64,000 nucleotides of DNA, from NCBI RefSeq assembly GCF_000306945.1, contig NC_018518.1, positions 3,472,001 through 3,536,000 on the forward strand. Direction: 5' to 3'. The notes beneath the pieces are model-generated. The model was not told where the DNA came from. It saw only the letters and a program-made list of their open reading frames with translations, and made no database searches. Positions within the stretch are counted from its first letter, which is position 1. The number at the start of each line of letters is the position of its first letter. The DNA is from Bordetella pertussis 18323 (lineage in GTDB: Bacteria; Pseudomonadota; Gammaproteobacteria; Burkholderiales; Burkholderiaceae_B). The translations under genes were made by a program, and so were the position numbers. This document shows positions 47,456 through 57,728 of the stretch, piece by piece.

Positions 47456-47700
47456 ACATGGCCCACGACATCGTTGTCTACGCCACGCCGTTTTGCGCGC
47501 CATGCGAACGGCTCAAGAAATTCCTGCAGGAAAAGCAGGTGCCGTTCAGGTCGGTCGACCTGATGATGGATGAAGAGGCCGCCGAGAAGCTGGAGGACCT
47601 TGGCATCCGGTCCTCGCCGGTGCTGGAGGTGGACGGCCGCTATTATCACGGCGGCCAGTTGCAGCCCGACACCTTGGCCGCGCTGCTGGGCCTGCCATGA
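47452..47700 (+). CDS. Glutaredoxin-like protein
   Basis: The 82-residue thioredoxin-fold protein has the dithiol site TPFCAPCERLKKFL (Cys15, Cys18), the cis-Pro in SSPVLEV and the GG turn in YHGGQLQPD. It is coupled by ATGA overlaps to the GrdB-like gene before it and the CoA-transferase gene after it, so it probably reduces the CxxC of the GrdB-like protein or a related partner. GGAAGG lies six bases before the ATG. Confidence 0.88.
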   Translation: MNMAHDIVVYATPFCAPCERLKKFLQEKQVPFRSVDLMMDEEAAEKLEDLGIRSSPVLEVDGRYYHGGQLQPDTLAALLGLP

Positions 47701-48902
47701 AAGGGCCGCTCGATGGCGTGAGAATCGTCGACCTGACGACGGTGCTGATGGGGCCGTTCGCGACCCAGATGCTCGGCGACATGGGCGCCGACGTCATCAA
47801 GATCGAGGCGCCGCACGGCGACGTGTCGCGCCAGATATGGCCCTATCGCCATCCCGGCATGGGCCATATGTTCATGAACGTCAACCGCAACAAGCGCTCG
47901 GTGGTGCTCGACCTCAAGCACGCCGAGGCGCGCAAGGCCCTGTTCGCGCTGCTGGCCGGGGCCGACGCGCTGATCTACAACATCCGGCCGCGCGCCATGG
48001 CGCGCATCGGGCTGTCGTACGACGAGGTGGCGCGGCACAACCCCCGCCTGCTTTACGTGGGCGCGTTCGGCTACAGCCAGCGCGGGCCCTATGCCGCCAA
48101 GCCCGCCTACGAAGACTTGATCCAGGGCGCGGTGGGCCTGCCGCATCTGTTCCAGCGCCAGGGCTCGCAGTGGCCCCACTACGCGCCGATCAATCTGGCC
48201 GACCGCACCGTGGGCCTGCAGATCGTCAATGCCGTGTGCGCGGGCCTGTTCTGCCGCGAGCGCACCGGCCAGGGGCAGCGCATCGATGTGCCGATGTTCG
48301 AGGCCATGCTCGCGCTGGTCATGGGCGAGCACCTGGGCGGCGCCGGTTTCGAGCCGCCGGTCGACGGGCTGGGGTACAACCGCATCCTCACGGCGGATCG
48401 CCGGCCGTTCGCGACCCGAGACGGCCACATCTGCGTGCTCATCTACAACGACAAGCAATGGCAGGGGTTCTGCCGGCTGATCGGACGGCCGGAACTGGCC
48501 GCCGATCCGCGCTACGCGACCGCCGCGAGCCGCAGCCAGCAATATTCCGAGATCAACGGCCTGCTCGCGTCGGAGTTCGCGCAGCGCGATACGCAGGATT
48601 GGATAGCGGCGTTCGAGGCGGCCGATATTCCGGTGCAGAAGATGAACGATCTGCAGGACATCCTGGACGATCCGCATCTGAACGCCATTGATTATTTCCA
48701 GGAACACCCGCATCCCACCGAAGGCACGATACGCACGACCGCGCCGCCGGTCGAATGGTCGGGCACGCCCGGCGGGTATCGCCGCCACGCGCCGCGGCTG
48801 GGCGAGCACACGCTCGAGGTATTGCGCGAAGCCGGCATCGGCCAGGGCGATATCGATGCGCTGCTTGCCAGTGGCGCCGCGCGGTGCGCCGTGTCCGGCT
48901 GA
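47697..48902 (+). CDS. CaiB/BaiF class III CoA-transferase, copy 1
   Basis: The 401-residue protein has the family III start GVRIVDLTTVLMGPFATQML, GADVIKIEAP and NRNKRSVVLDLK, and the catalytic Asp169 in NLADRTVG, which forms the acyl anhydride. It would move CoA between carboxylic acids in the cytoplasm. It is the third gene of a coupled operon with the GrdB-like protein and glutaredoxin. Its substrate could be a sulfur-containing or betaine-like acid judging from neighbours. Confidence 0.88.
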   Translation: MKGPLDGVRIVDLTTVLMGPFATQMLGDMGADVIKIEAPHGDVSRQIWPYRHPGMGHMFMNVNRNKRSVVLDLKHAEARKALFALLAGADALIYNIRPRAMARIGLSYDEVARHNPRLLYVGAFGYSQRGPYAAKPAYEDLIQGAVGLPHLFQRQGSQWPHYAPINLADRTVGLQIVNAVCAGLFCRERTGQGQRIDVPMFEAMLALVMGEHLGGAGFEPPVDGLGYNRILTADRRPFATRDGHICVLIYNDKQWQGFCRLIGRPELAADPRYATAASRSQQYSEINGLLASEFAQRDTQDWIAAFEAADIPVQKMNDLQDILDDPHLNAIDYFQEHPHPTEGTIRTTAPPVEWSGTPGGYRRHAPRLGEHTLEVLREAGIGQGDIDALLASGAARCAVSG

Positions 48903-48913
48903 GCGCCGGCCCG

Positions 48914-48965
48914 GGTGCCTGTCCCCGCGCGGACAGGCACCGGTTTTCCTGCGGGGACAGGCGCC
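48914..48965 (+). repeat. Palindromic GGTGCCTGTCC repeat, also a likely bidirectional terminator
   Basis: GGTGCCTGTCC (48914-48924) pairs perfectly with GGACAGGCACC (48931-48941), then GGTTTT and another GGGGACAGGCGCC unit follow. It lies between convergent genes. Related units occur at 61797-61852 and 63077-63149. Confidence 0.8.
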
Positions 48966-48974
48966 GTCCGGACT

Positions 48975-49970
48975 TCAGTCGAAACTCATGTTGCGCTGGC
49001 GCGTGAACGCCAGCCATTTCTCGTAGTCGCCGCGCTCGAAATCGCGTAGCGCCTGCGGGCTGCTTGCCACCACTTCGACACTGAGCTTGCGCAGTTTCTG
49101 CTCGATCTCCGGATCCCGCAGCACGGCCACGAAGGCCTGGTTCAGCCGCTTGATCTCGGCGGCCGGCGTTGCCGCCGGCACGTAGATGCCGACCCAGGAA
49201 TAGGCCTCGAAGCCCGGGAACCTCGATTCCTGCAGCGTGGGTACGTCCGGCAATTCGGGCAGGCGCTTGGCGCCTGTCACGGCCAGCGGCTTGATACGCC
49301 CTTCCTGGATGAAGTTGCGCAGGGCGCCATAGGAAAAGAAGCCGTAGGCCACCTCTCCGCTGCGGATCGCGGTGGTGGCCGGGCCGCCGCCGGCGTACGG
49401 GACGTGGACGATATCGACCCCTGCGGTGGCGTTCAGCAACTCGGCGTGCAGGCGGTTCGAGCTGCCCACGCCGATCGAGGCGAAGTTGTACTTGCCGGGG
49501 TTGCGCCTGGCCAGTTCCAGCAGGCCTTGCAGGTTGTCGACCGGCAGGCCGCCCCACGCGCCCATGATGAGCGGCATGCGCACCATCAGGGTCACCGGGG
49601 CAAAGTCGCGGAAGATGTCGTATGGCAGGTCCTTCATCGCGATCGAATTGATCGTATGCGAGTCCCACGACAGGAACAGCGTATGGCCATCCGGCTCGGA
49701 CTTGGCCACGTAGCTGGTTGCCACGACACCGCCGGCGCCGGGGCGATTGCTGATGACCACGGTCTGGCCCAGCGCCTCCGACAGGCGCGGCTGGATCAGG
49801 CGCGCGATGAGGTCGGTGACGCCGCCCGGGGCGAACGGGATCACAAGCTGGACGGCGCGGCCCTGGGGATTCGCGGGCGCGGCCGTGGAGGCGGTGCACG
49901 ACAGGCCCAGCGCGGCGGCCAGCCCCAGGTGCGCGGTCGTTGCATAGATCTTCTGGAGGATCCTGGACAT
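48975..49970 (-). CDS. Bug-family tripartite tricarboxylate-type binding protein
   Basis: The 331-residue periplasmic protein has a signal peptide (about 1-30, TAA-AP), the Bug core VQLVIPFAPGGVTDLIARLI, then VVISNRPGAGGVVA and HVPYAGGGPATTA. Bug proteins bind carboxylates or other small ligands for TTT transporters or two-component sensors, and are hugely expanded in Bordetella. No TctAB genes are near, so it is an orphan binding protein. It lies with the second CoA-transferase gene and the dioxygenase gene, suggesting a ligand in the same pathway. Confidence 0.9.
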   Translation of the reverse strand: MSRILQKIYATTAHLGLAAALGLSCTASTAAPANPQGRAVQLVIPFAPGGVTDLIARLIQPRLSEALGQTVVISNRPGAGGVVATSYVAKSEPDGHTLFLSWDSHTINSIAMKDLPYDIFRDFAPVTLMVRMPLIMGAWGGLPVDNLQGLLELARRNPGKYNFASIGVGSSNRLHAELLNATAGVDIVHVPYAGGGPATTAIRSGEVAYGFFSYGALRNFIQEGRIKPLAVTGAKRLPELPDVPTLQESRFPGFEAYSWVGIYVPAATPAAEIKRLNQAFVAVLRDPEIEQKLRKLSVEVVASSPQALRDFERGDYEKWLAFTRQRNMSFD

Positions 49971-49992
49971 GCTTTTCTCCCTTGTGTTGGAA

Positions 49993-51213
49993 TCAGGTTC
50001 CGTCGCGCGGCGATCCCTTGAGGACGCGCCGCAGGCGCAGTGCTTCGTAGGTGTCGCCGTCCATGCCCAGGTCCCGCAGGATTGCCTGGGTGTCGGCGCC
50101 GTGCGCGGGCGCGGGCGCGCACGGCATGGCCGGAATCGCGGAAAACGCCACGGGCAGGCCGACGACCTCGATCTCGCCAAGGTCGGGATGCGCCATGGGT
50201 CGCAGCGCGGCCAGCTGCGCCGCCTGCGGATCGGCCAGCGCCTGGGCGACCGAGTTGACGGGGGCCGCCGGCACGCCGGCCTGCCGACAGCGCTCCAGGG
50301 CGTCTTCCAGCGGCAACGAGGCGAAGCAACCGTCGAGCAGTTTCAACAGCTCGCGCCGGTGCGCGACGCGATCGATGTTGCGCAGGAAGCGCGGATCGTC
50401 GGCCAGGTCCGGCTGTCCGATGGCGGTGGCCAGCCGACGCCACAGGCGGTCGTTGCCGGCGGCCACGAAAATCCAGCGATGGTCGTGGCACAGAAAGCAC
50501 TGGTAAGGGACCAGCGAAGGATGGGCCGAGCCCATGGGGGCGGGCTTCTGGCCGCACAGCAGGTAGTTCTGCGCCTGGAAGTTGAGCAAGCCCACGGCGG
50601 AGTCGAACAGCGAGGCGTCCAGCCGCTGGCCGACGCCGCTGGTCTGCCGCATCAGGATGGCATTGCTCACCGCGAAGCCGGCCAGGGTGCCGGTGAAGAT
50701 GTCCAGGGCGGAGACGCCGCACCTGACCGGCGGGCGGCCGGGTTCGCCGGTGATCGACATGACGCCGCTGAACGCCTGCATCAAGGCCTCGTAGCCTGCC
50801 TCGTCGGCGCGCGGACCTTGCCGGCCGAAGGCCGCGATCGAGCAATAGACGAGGCGCGGGTTGCGCGCCGCCAGGGTGTCGTAGCCCAGGCCCAGCCGCT
50901 CCATGGCGCCGGTGCCGAAGTTCTCGATCAGCACGTCCGCCGTGTCGATGAGGGCGGCGACAATGTCGCGGCCTTCCGGCGCCTTCAGGTCGACCGCGAT
51001 CGAGCGCTTGTTGCGGTTGTTGGCCACGTATACCGGAGAATGCCCTTCGCGCTGGGGCGCCCAGTGCCGCGATTCGTCGCCGCCCTCGACGTCCTCGACC
51101 TTGATCACGTCGGCACCCTTGTCGCCCAGCAGCGCGCCGCACACGGGGCCGGCCAGCACCCGGGACAGGTCGATGACGCGGATTCCCGCCAGCGGCAGCC
51201 TGGCGCCGTTCAT
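49993..51213 (-). CDS. CaiB/BaiF class III CoA-transferase, copy 2
   Basis: The 406-residue enzyme has GIRVIDLSRVLAGPVCGALL, GADVIKVEDVEGGDESRHW, NRNKRSIAVDLK and the catalytic Asp171 in SALDIFTG. It is more like the typical formyl-CoA/succinyl-CoA transferase group than copy 1. Its start overlaps the cupin gene stop (ATGA). Class III transferases are known to activate 3-sulfinopropionate in betaproteobacterial organosulfur breakdown, a fitting but unproven role here. Confidence 0.88.
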   Translation of the reverse strand: MNGARLPLAGIRVIDLSRVLAGPVCGALLGDKGADVIKVEDVEGGDESRHWAPQREGHSPVYVANNRNKRSIAVDLKAPEGRDIVAALIDTADVLIENFGTGAMERLGLGYDTLAARNPRLVYCSIAAFGRQGPRADEAGYEALMQAFSGVMSITGEPGRPPVRCGVSALDIFTGTLAGFAVSNAILMRQTSGVGQRLDASLFDSAVGLLNFQAQNYLLCGQKPAPMGSAHPSLVPYQCFLCHDHRWIFVAAGNDRLWRRLATAIGQPDLADDPRFLRNIDRVAHRRELLKLLDGCFASLPLEDALERCRQAGVPAAPVNSVAQALADPQAAQLAALRPMAHPDLGEIEVVGLPVAFSAIPAMPCAPAPAHGADTQAILRDLGMDGDTYEALRLRRVLKGSPRDGT

Positions 51214-51854
51214 GCCAGGCCGCCGCGCAGGGCGCCGTGCGCGGACACGACGCCCGTGGCCGCGGGAAACGTCCTGGAGGTGCCCTTGGACAGGCTGTAC
51301 ATGCGGCGATCGTGGCAATGCTCCACGCTCATGCCATACAGGTGCAGGCTGCCGTGCGGGCCGTCTTCGCCGAGCGCGATCGAATGGATGTCTTCCGGCA
51401 TCAGGACCACGGCCGTGCCTGCGACGATGTCGAGCTCGCCGCTGACTTCGAGGCGCGCCTGGTCCGGATCCGAGCCGTCGTCGAGGCGCCGGTACAGCTT
51501 GTTGCGCTCGCGGCCATACATGCCCGCTATGACCGCCCAGGTGCGATGATCGTGCGGCGGCGCGAAACCGCCCGCGGCCGGGGCGACGACATAAAGGGCA
51601 TAGCGATGGTCCGGATCCTCGGCCAGGCAATACATGCTGGAGTTGCCGCCTTCGATCGGCGGAAACTCCTCGATGGGAAACAGGTCGCGCTCGGCCGCCA
51701 GGGCCAGCAGTTCGTCGCGGATGCGCGCCAGGCCCGCGCGCGTGATTGCCGGTTCGGCGATCTTGCGCACGCGCGCCAGCATGGCGCGGATCCTGCCGTT
51801 GCGCGCCGCCAGCAAGGCGTCGCGCGCGGTGCGGGTGCCGGGTTGCGTGGTCAT
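51210..51854 (-). CDS. Cysteine dioxygenase-superfamily cupin (thiol dioxygenase type)
   Basis: The 214-residue cupin has the iron triad His101, His103 (PPHDHRTW) and His157 (PEDIHSI) and the second-sphere Ser169-His171-Tyr173 (SLHLY), the same S-x-H-x-Y triad as mammalian cysteine dioxygenase and bacterial 3-mercaptopropionate dioxygenase. It should oxidise a small thiol to a sulfinate with O2. Which thiol is unclear. It is coupled by ATGA overlaps to the rhodanese gene before it and the CoA-transferase gene after it. Confidence 0.88.
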   Translation of the reverse strand: MTTQPGTRTARDALLAARNGRIRAMLARVRKIAEPAITRAGLARIRDELLALAAERDLFPIEEFPPIEGGNSSMYCLAEDPDHRYALYVVAPAAGGFAPPHDHRTWAVIAGMYGRERNKLYRRLDDGSDPDQARLEVSGELDIVAGTAVVLMPEDIHSIALGEDGPHGSLHLYGMSVEHCHDRRMYSLSKGTSRTFPAATGVVSAHGALRGGLA

Positions 51855-53484
51855 GGGGCCTCCTGGTCTTGTTCCATGTCGGCTGCCGGCGGCCGGGGCA
51901 CCCGGTACGCCGTGTACAGCGGGAGCGTGGGAATCGCTTGCCGCGTCAGGGCCTGTTCCCACTCGAGGTAATCGCGCATGGCCTGCAGGCCGGCGTCATA
52001 CGGTTGCACGACGACGTCGGCGGCTTGCGCGACGCCGCCGCCAGGCCCGCTCGCCAGCGGCAAGCCTTGCGCCTGCCAGGCTGTTACGCCACCGGCCAGC
52101 ACGGCCGCGTCGAAGCCGGCCAGCCGGGCATTCAGCGCGGCGGACCTGGCCAGCGACTCGTCGTGCGCCATGAGCACGACGGCGCGCTCGTCCTGCCGTT
52201 TGGCGCGGGCGGCGAGCCACGCTTCCAGGCCGCCGAACGGCACCCATTCGGCCGCGTCGGGGCGGCCGGCGAGAAAGCGGGCCTGCGTATCGACGTAGAC
52301 GCGCTGCATGCGCGCGCCCGCTTCGTGCACGTCGTGCGCCGGGCACGGCCGTGCCGCCATCGCGTCGGCATGGTCGGCAGGCCGTGGCCCAGGGCGTATC
52401 CGGCGGCGTTCCAGGCCGGCAGCCCGCCCGCCAGGACGGCCACGCGGGGCAGGCCCATGGCGCGCAGCCAGTATCCGGCCAGCGCGGCGCGCGCTTCGTC
52501 GTCATCGACCAGCACGACCTGGGCTGCCCGTACCGGCAGGAATTCATCGGTGCGTTGCACGGCCAGGCCTCCGGGCAGCGCGATCGCGCCGGGCAGGTGC
52601 CCGGCCCGGTATTCGGCGACCTGGCGTATGTCCAGCACGTAGAGATTGGTGCGCCCCGCGTCGCGCTCGTCGAGCCAGCGCGCCAGCATCGCGGCCTCGA
52701 CGCTGGCGACCCCGGCCGCGCGCGCCAGGGCCTGCGTGCGGCGAGCGCCGTCGCGCCGGCTTGCGGCGCTTGCCGCCAGGCTGCCGGAACCCGGACCGCG
52801 CTCCAGGGCCAGGCCGGCCAGGCGCCAGCCCATGGTGCCATTCTCCAGCGCATAGGCGTCCTGCACGCCCAGCAGGCGCAGGCTCTCGCAGGCGATGATG
52901 CTGCGGGTGCGTCCCGAGCAGTGCACCACTACCGGCTGGCCCGCGCGGCGCAGGTCGTCGGCGTGCCAGGCCAGGTCGCTGCCGAATGCGCCGGCCGCGC
53001 CCGGAATGCGTGCGCGGCCGTATTCCTCGGGAGAGCGGATATCGCAGATCCGATGCGCGCTGCCGGTTTCGCGCCAGGCCTGCAGGGTCGCGATCGGCAG
53101 GGCCGGCGTGGCCGCATGCGCATGGACCGTTTCGCCGAACCATTTGCTTGGCACATTGCTGCCGCGGCATGGCGCTTCGCCTTGGGCCAACCATGTCCGC
53201 AGGCCGCCATCGAGCACGCGCACACCGGTGTAGCCAAAGCGGGCCAGCGTCTGCGCGGCCAGCCGCGCGCGCGGGTCGGGCCCGCCCTCGTCGTACAGCA
53301 CGATGGGCGTGGACCTGCGCGGCACCAGGCTGGCGATGCGCGCCGCCAGCATGCGGCGCGGCAGGAAGGTTGCGCCGAAGATGTGGCCTTGGTGCGCCTG
53401 CGCGCTTTCGCGCACATCGAACAAGGCGTATTCGTCGGAGGTTGCGCGCAAGTCCCGCAGCTCGGAAACAGTGGACAGTTCCAT
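51851..53484 (-). pseudogene. Four-domain rhodanese-like sulfurtransferase, split by a frameshift
   Basis: From ATG 53484 (MELSTVSEL) the frame gives three rhodanese-like domains. Domain 2 (about 125-220) has an active Cys189 in VVHCSGRTRS, while domains 1 (IVLYDEGG) and 3 (VVLVDDDEARA) lack it. Near 52355-52372 similarity passes to the next frame (AHDVHEAGARMQRVYVDTQA) and a fourth, Cys-less domain runs to the stop at 51851. The shift equals one missing base, so the native protein was about 544 residues. It probably moved or detoxified sulfane sulfur or sulfite from the neighbouring dioxygenase pathway. The first three domains may still be made. Confidence 0.85.
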
Positions 53485-53584
53485 GCAGGCAGTATCTGTG
53501 ATCGAACCGGCGATCACAACGCGATTGCCATGCCGCGCGCCTAAGGTTCACATACTGAAAGCTAGTGGCGCGTGTGGCGCGGAC

Positions 53585-55652
<2,068 letters not shown>

Positions 55653-55653
55653 C

Positions 55654-56696
55654 TGTGAAGATTCAATAGGTTGTATGCATGGTTCATCCGAACCGGATTT
55701 GAGAAACTGGAAATCGCCACCCCCCCAGTTCACTCAAGGAGCCCGGCCGGATGAACACCCATAAGCATGCCCGATTGACCTTCCTACGTCGACTCGAAAT
55801 GGTCCAGCAATTGATCGCCCATCAAGTTTGTGTGCCTGAAGCGGCCCGCGCCTATGGGGTCACCGCGCCGACTGTGCGCAAATGGCTGGGCCGCTTCCTG
55901 GCTCAGGGCCAGGCGGGCTTGGCCGATGCGTCCTCGCGCCCGACGGTCTCGCCCCGAGCGATTGCGCCGGCCAAGGCGCTGGCTATCGTGGAGCTGCGCC
56001 GCAAGCGGCTGACCCAAGCGCGCATCGCCCAGGCGCTGGGCGTGTCAGCCAGCACCGTCAGCCGCGTCCTGGCCCGCGCCGGTCTGTCGCACCTGGCCGA
56101 CCTGGAGCCGGCCGAGCCGGTGGTGCGCTACGAGCATCAGGCCCCCGGCGATCTGCTGCACATCGACATCAAGAAGCTGGGACGTATCCAGCGCCCTGGC
56201 CACCGGGTCACGGGCAACCGACGCGATACCGTTGAGGGGGCCGGCTGGGACTTCGTCTTCGTGGCCATCGATGACCACGCCCGCGTGGCCTTCACCGACA
56301 TCCACCCCGACGAGCGCTTCCCCAGCGCCGTCCAGTTCCTCAAGGACGCAGTGGCCTACTACCAGCGCCTGGGCGTGACCATCCAGCGCTTGCTCACCGA
56401 CAATGGCTCGGCCTTTCGCAGCCGCGCCTTCGCCGCGCTGTGCCATGAGCTGGGCATCAAGCACCGCTTTACCCGACCTTACCGCCCACAGACCAATGGC
56501 AAGGCCGAACGCTTCATCCAGTCGGCCTTGCGTGAGTGGGCTTACGCTCACACCTACCAGAACTCCCAACACCGAGCCGATGCCATGAAATCCTGGCTAC
56601 ACCACTACAACTGGCATCGACCCCACCAAGGCATCGGGCGCGCTGTACCCATCTCCAGACTCAACCTGGACGAATACAACCTATTGACAGTTCACA
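55654..56696 (+). mobile_element. IS481 copy 6
   Basis: The 1043-bp element is flanked by CCTAGC (55648-55653) and GCTAGC (56697-56702). The flanks differ in one base and the right neighbour is a gene fragment, so the junction is probably rearranged. It lies at the far end of the sulfur island from copy 5, in inverted orientation. Confidence 0.95.
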
Positions 56697-56701
56697 GCTA
56701 G
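55751..56701 (+). CDS. IS481 transposase, copy 6
   Basis: The 316-residue intact transposase ends in Ser plus TAG from the right-flank GCTAGC. DDE residues Asp139, Asp217 and Glu253 are present. Confidence 0.95.
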   Translation: MNTHKHARLTFLRRLEMVQQLIAHQVCVPEAARAYGVTAPTVRKWLGRFLAQGQAGLADASSRPTVSPRAIAPAKALAIVELRRKRLTQARIAQALGVSASTVSRVLARAGLSHLADLEPAEPVVRYEHQAPGDLLHIDIKKLGRIQRPGHRVTGNRRDTVEGAGWDFVFVAIDDHARVAFTDIHPDERFPSAVQFLKDAVAYYQRLGVTIQRLLTDNGSAFRSRAFAALCHELGIKHRFTRPYRPQTNGKAERFIQSALREWAYAHTYQNSQHRADAMKSWLHHYNWHRPHQGIGRAVPISRLNLDEYNLLTVHS

Positions 56702-56779
56702 CAGTTCGCCGCCATCGCGGCGCCCGACAGCACCTATCAGACCGGCCAGTCCGTCAGCGTGGTGCTGGCGGCCCATTGA
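56702..56779 (+). pseudogene. 3' remnant of a gene, probably an ABC transporter ATPase (TOBE end)
   Basis: Right after IS481-6 a 25-codon frame reads QFAAIAAPDSTYQTGQSVSV and then VLAAH before a stop. The YQTGQSVSVVL pattern is typical of the last strands of TOBE domains in MalK/PotA-type ATPases. The start of the gene is missing on the other side of the element, which has trxB sequence instead, so the gene was cut by a rearrangement at IS481-6. Very short, hence tentative. Confidence 0.45.
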
Positions 56780-56801
56780 ATTTCCTGGAACATCGAACGC
56801 C

Positions 56802-57623
56802 ATGCTTATCGCCCAAATCAGCGACCTGCACATCCGCATGCCGGGCCAGAAGGCCTATCGCGTGGTCGAGACCGACCGCTACCTGCCGCCGGCCGTGGCG
56901 GCGCTCAACCGCCTGGAGCCAGCGCCGGACCTGGTCATCGTCAGCGGCGACCTGACCGACTTCGGGCGCCCGCAGGAATACGCGCACCTCAAGCAGATGC
57001 TCGACGCGCTGCGCGCGCCTTACCATGTACTGCCCGGCAATCATGACGACCGCGTCCAGCTTGCCGCCACCTTCGCCGATCACCCTTACTTGCGCGAGGC
57101 CGGCGAGTTCGTGCAATACACCATCGAGGACCAGCCGCTGCGCTTCATCGTGCTCGACACGGTGGTGCCGCAGCAAAGCCACGGCGCATTGTGCGAACGC
57201 CGCCTGCAATGGCTGGCGCAACGGCTGGCCGAACAACCCGGCCGTCCGACCGTCATCGTGATGCATCATCCGCCGTTTCGCACCGGCATCGCCCACATGG
57301 ATGCCATCGGCCTGCTGGCCGGCGCGCCCGAGCTGGAGGCCCTGGTCGCACGCCATTCCAACGTCGAACGCATCATGTGCGGCCATTTGCACCGCACCAT
57401 TTTCCAGCGTTTCGGCGGCACGATCGCTTCCACCTGCCCCAGCCCGGCCCACCAGGTCGCGCTGGATCTGCGGCCCGACGGCCCGTCGGCGTTCGTCATG
57501 GAACCGCCCGGCTTTCACCTGCACGAATGGCGCGATGGCGCGCTCGTGACGCACCATGCCTATATCGAGAGCTATCCGGGGCCGTATCCGTTCCACGAGG
57601 GCGGGGAACTGATCGACGAGTGA
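56802..57623 (+). CDS. Calcineurin-like metallophosphodiesterase (CpdA/GpdQ type)
   Basis: The 273-residue protein has the dimetal motifs in order: QISDLHI, SGDLTDFG, LPGNHDDR, MHHPPF and CGHLHR. Class III phosphodiesterases of this group include cAMP phosphodiesterase CpdA and glycerophosphodiesterase GpdQ. Location just upstream of a Ugp-type ABC operon favours glycerophosphodiester cleavage, releasing glycerol-3-phosphate, but cAMP cannot be excluded. Confidence 0.85.
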   Translation: MLIAQISDLHIRMPGQKAYRVVETDRYLPPAVAALNRLEPAPDLVIVSGDLTDFGRPQEYAHLKQMLDALRAPYHVLPGNHDDRVQLAATFADHPYLREAGEFVQYTIEDQPLRFIVLDTVVPQQSHGALCERRLQWLAQRLAEQPGRPTVIVMHHPPFRTGIAHMDAIGLLAGAPELEALVARHSNVERIMCGHLHRTIFQRFGGTIASTCPSPAHQVALDLRPDGPSAFVMEPPGFHLHEWRDGALVTHHAYIESYPGPYPFHEGGELIDE

Positions 57624-57728
57624 AACAAGCGCCGCCGCTGACATGGCGGCGTCATGTTTGCACCGCAGAATGAAAAGGATTTCATTTGCGGCCAGAATTG
57701 AGCTTCCGCGCAACAAACAAGAAATGGC

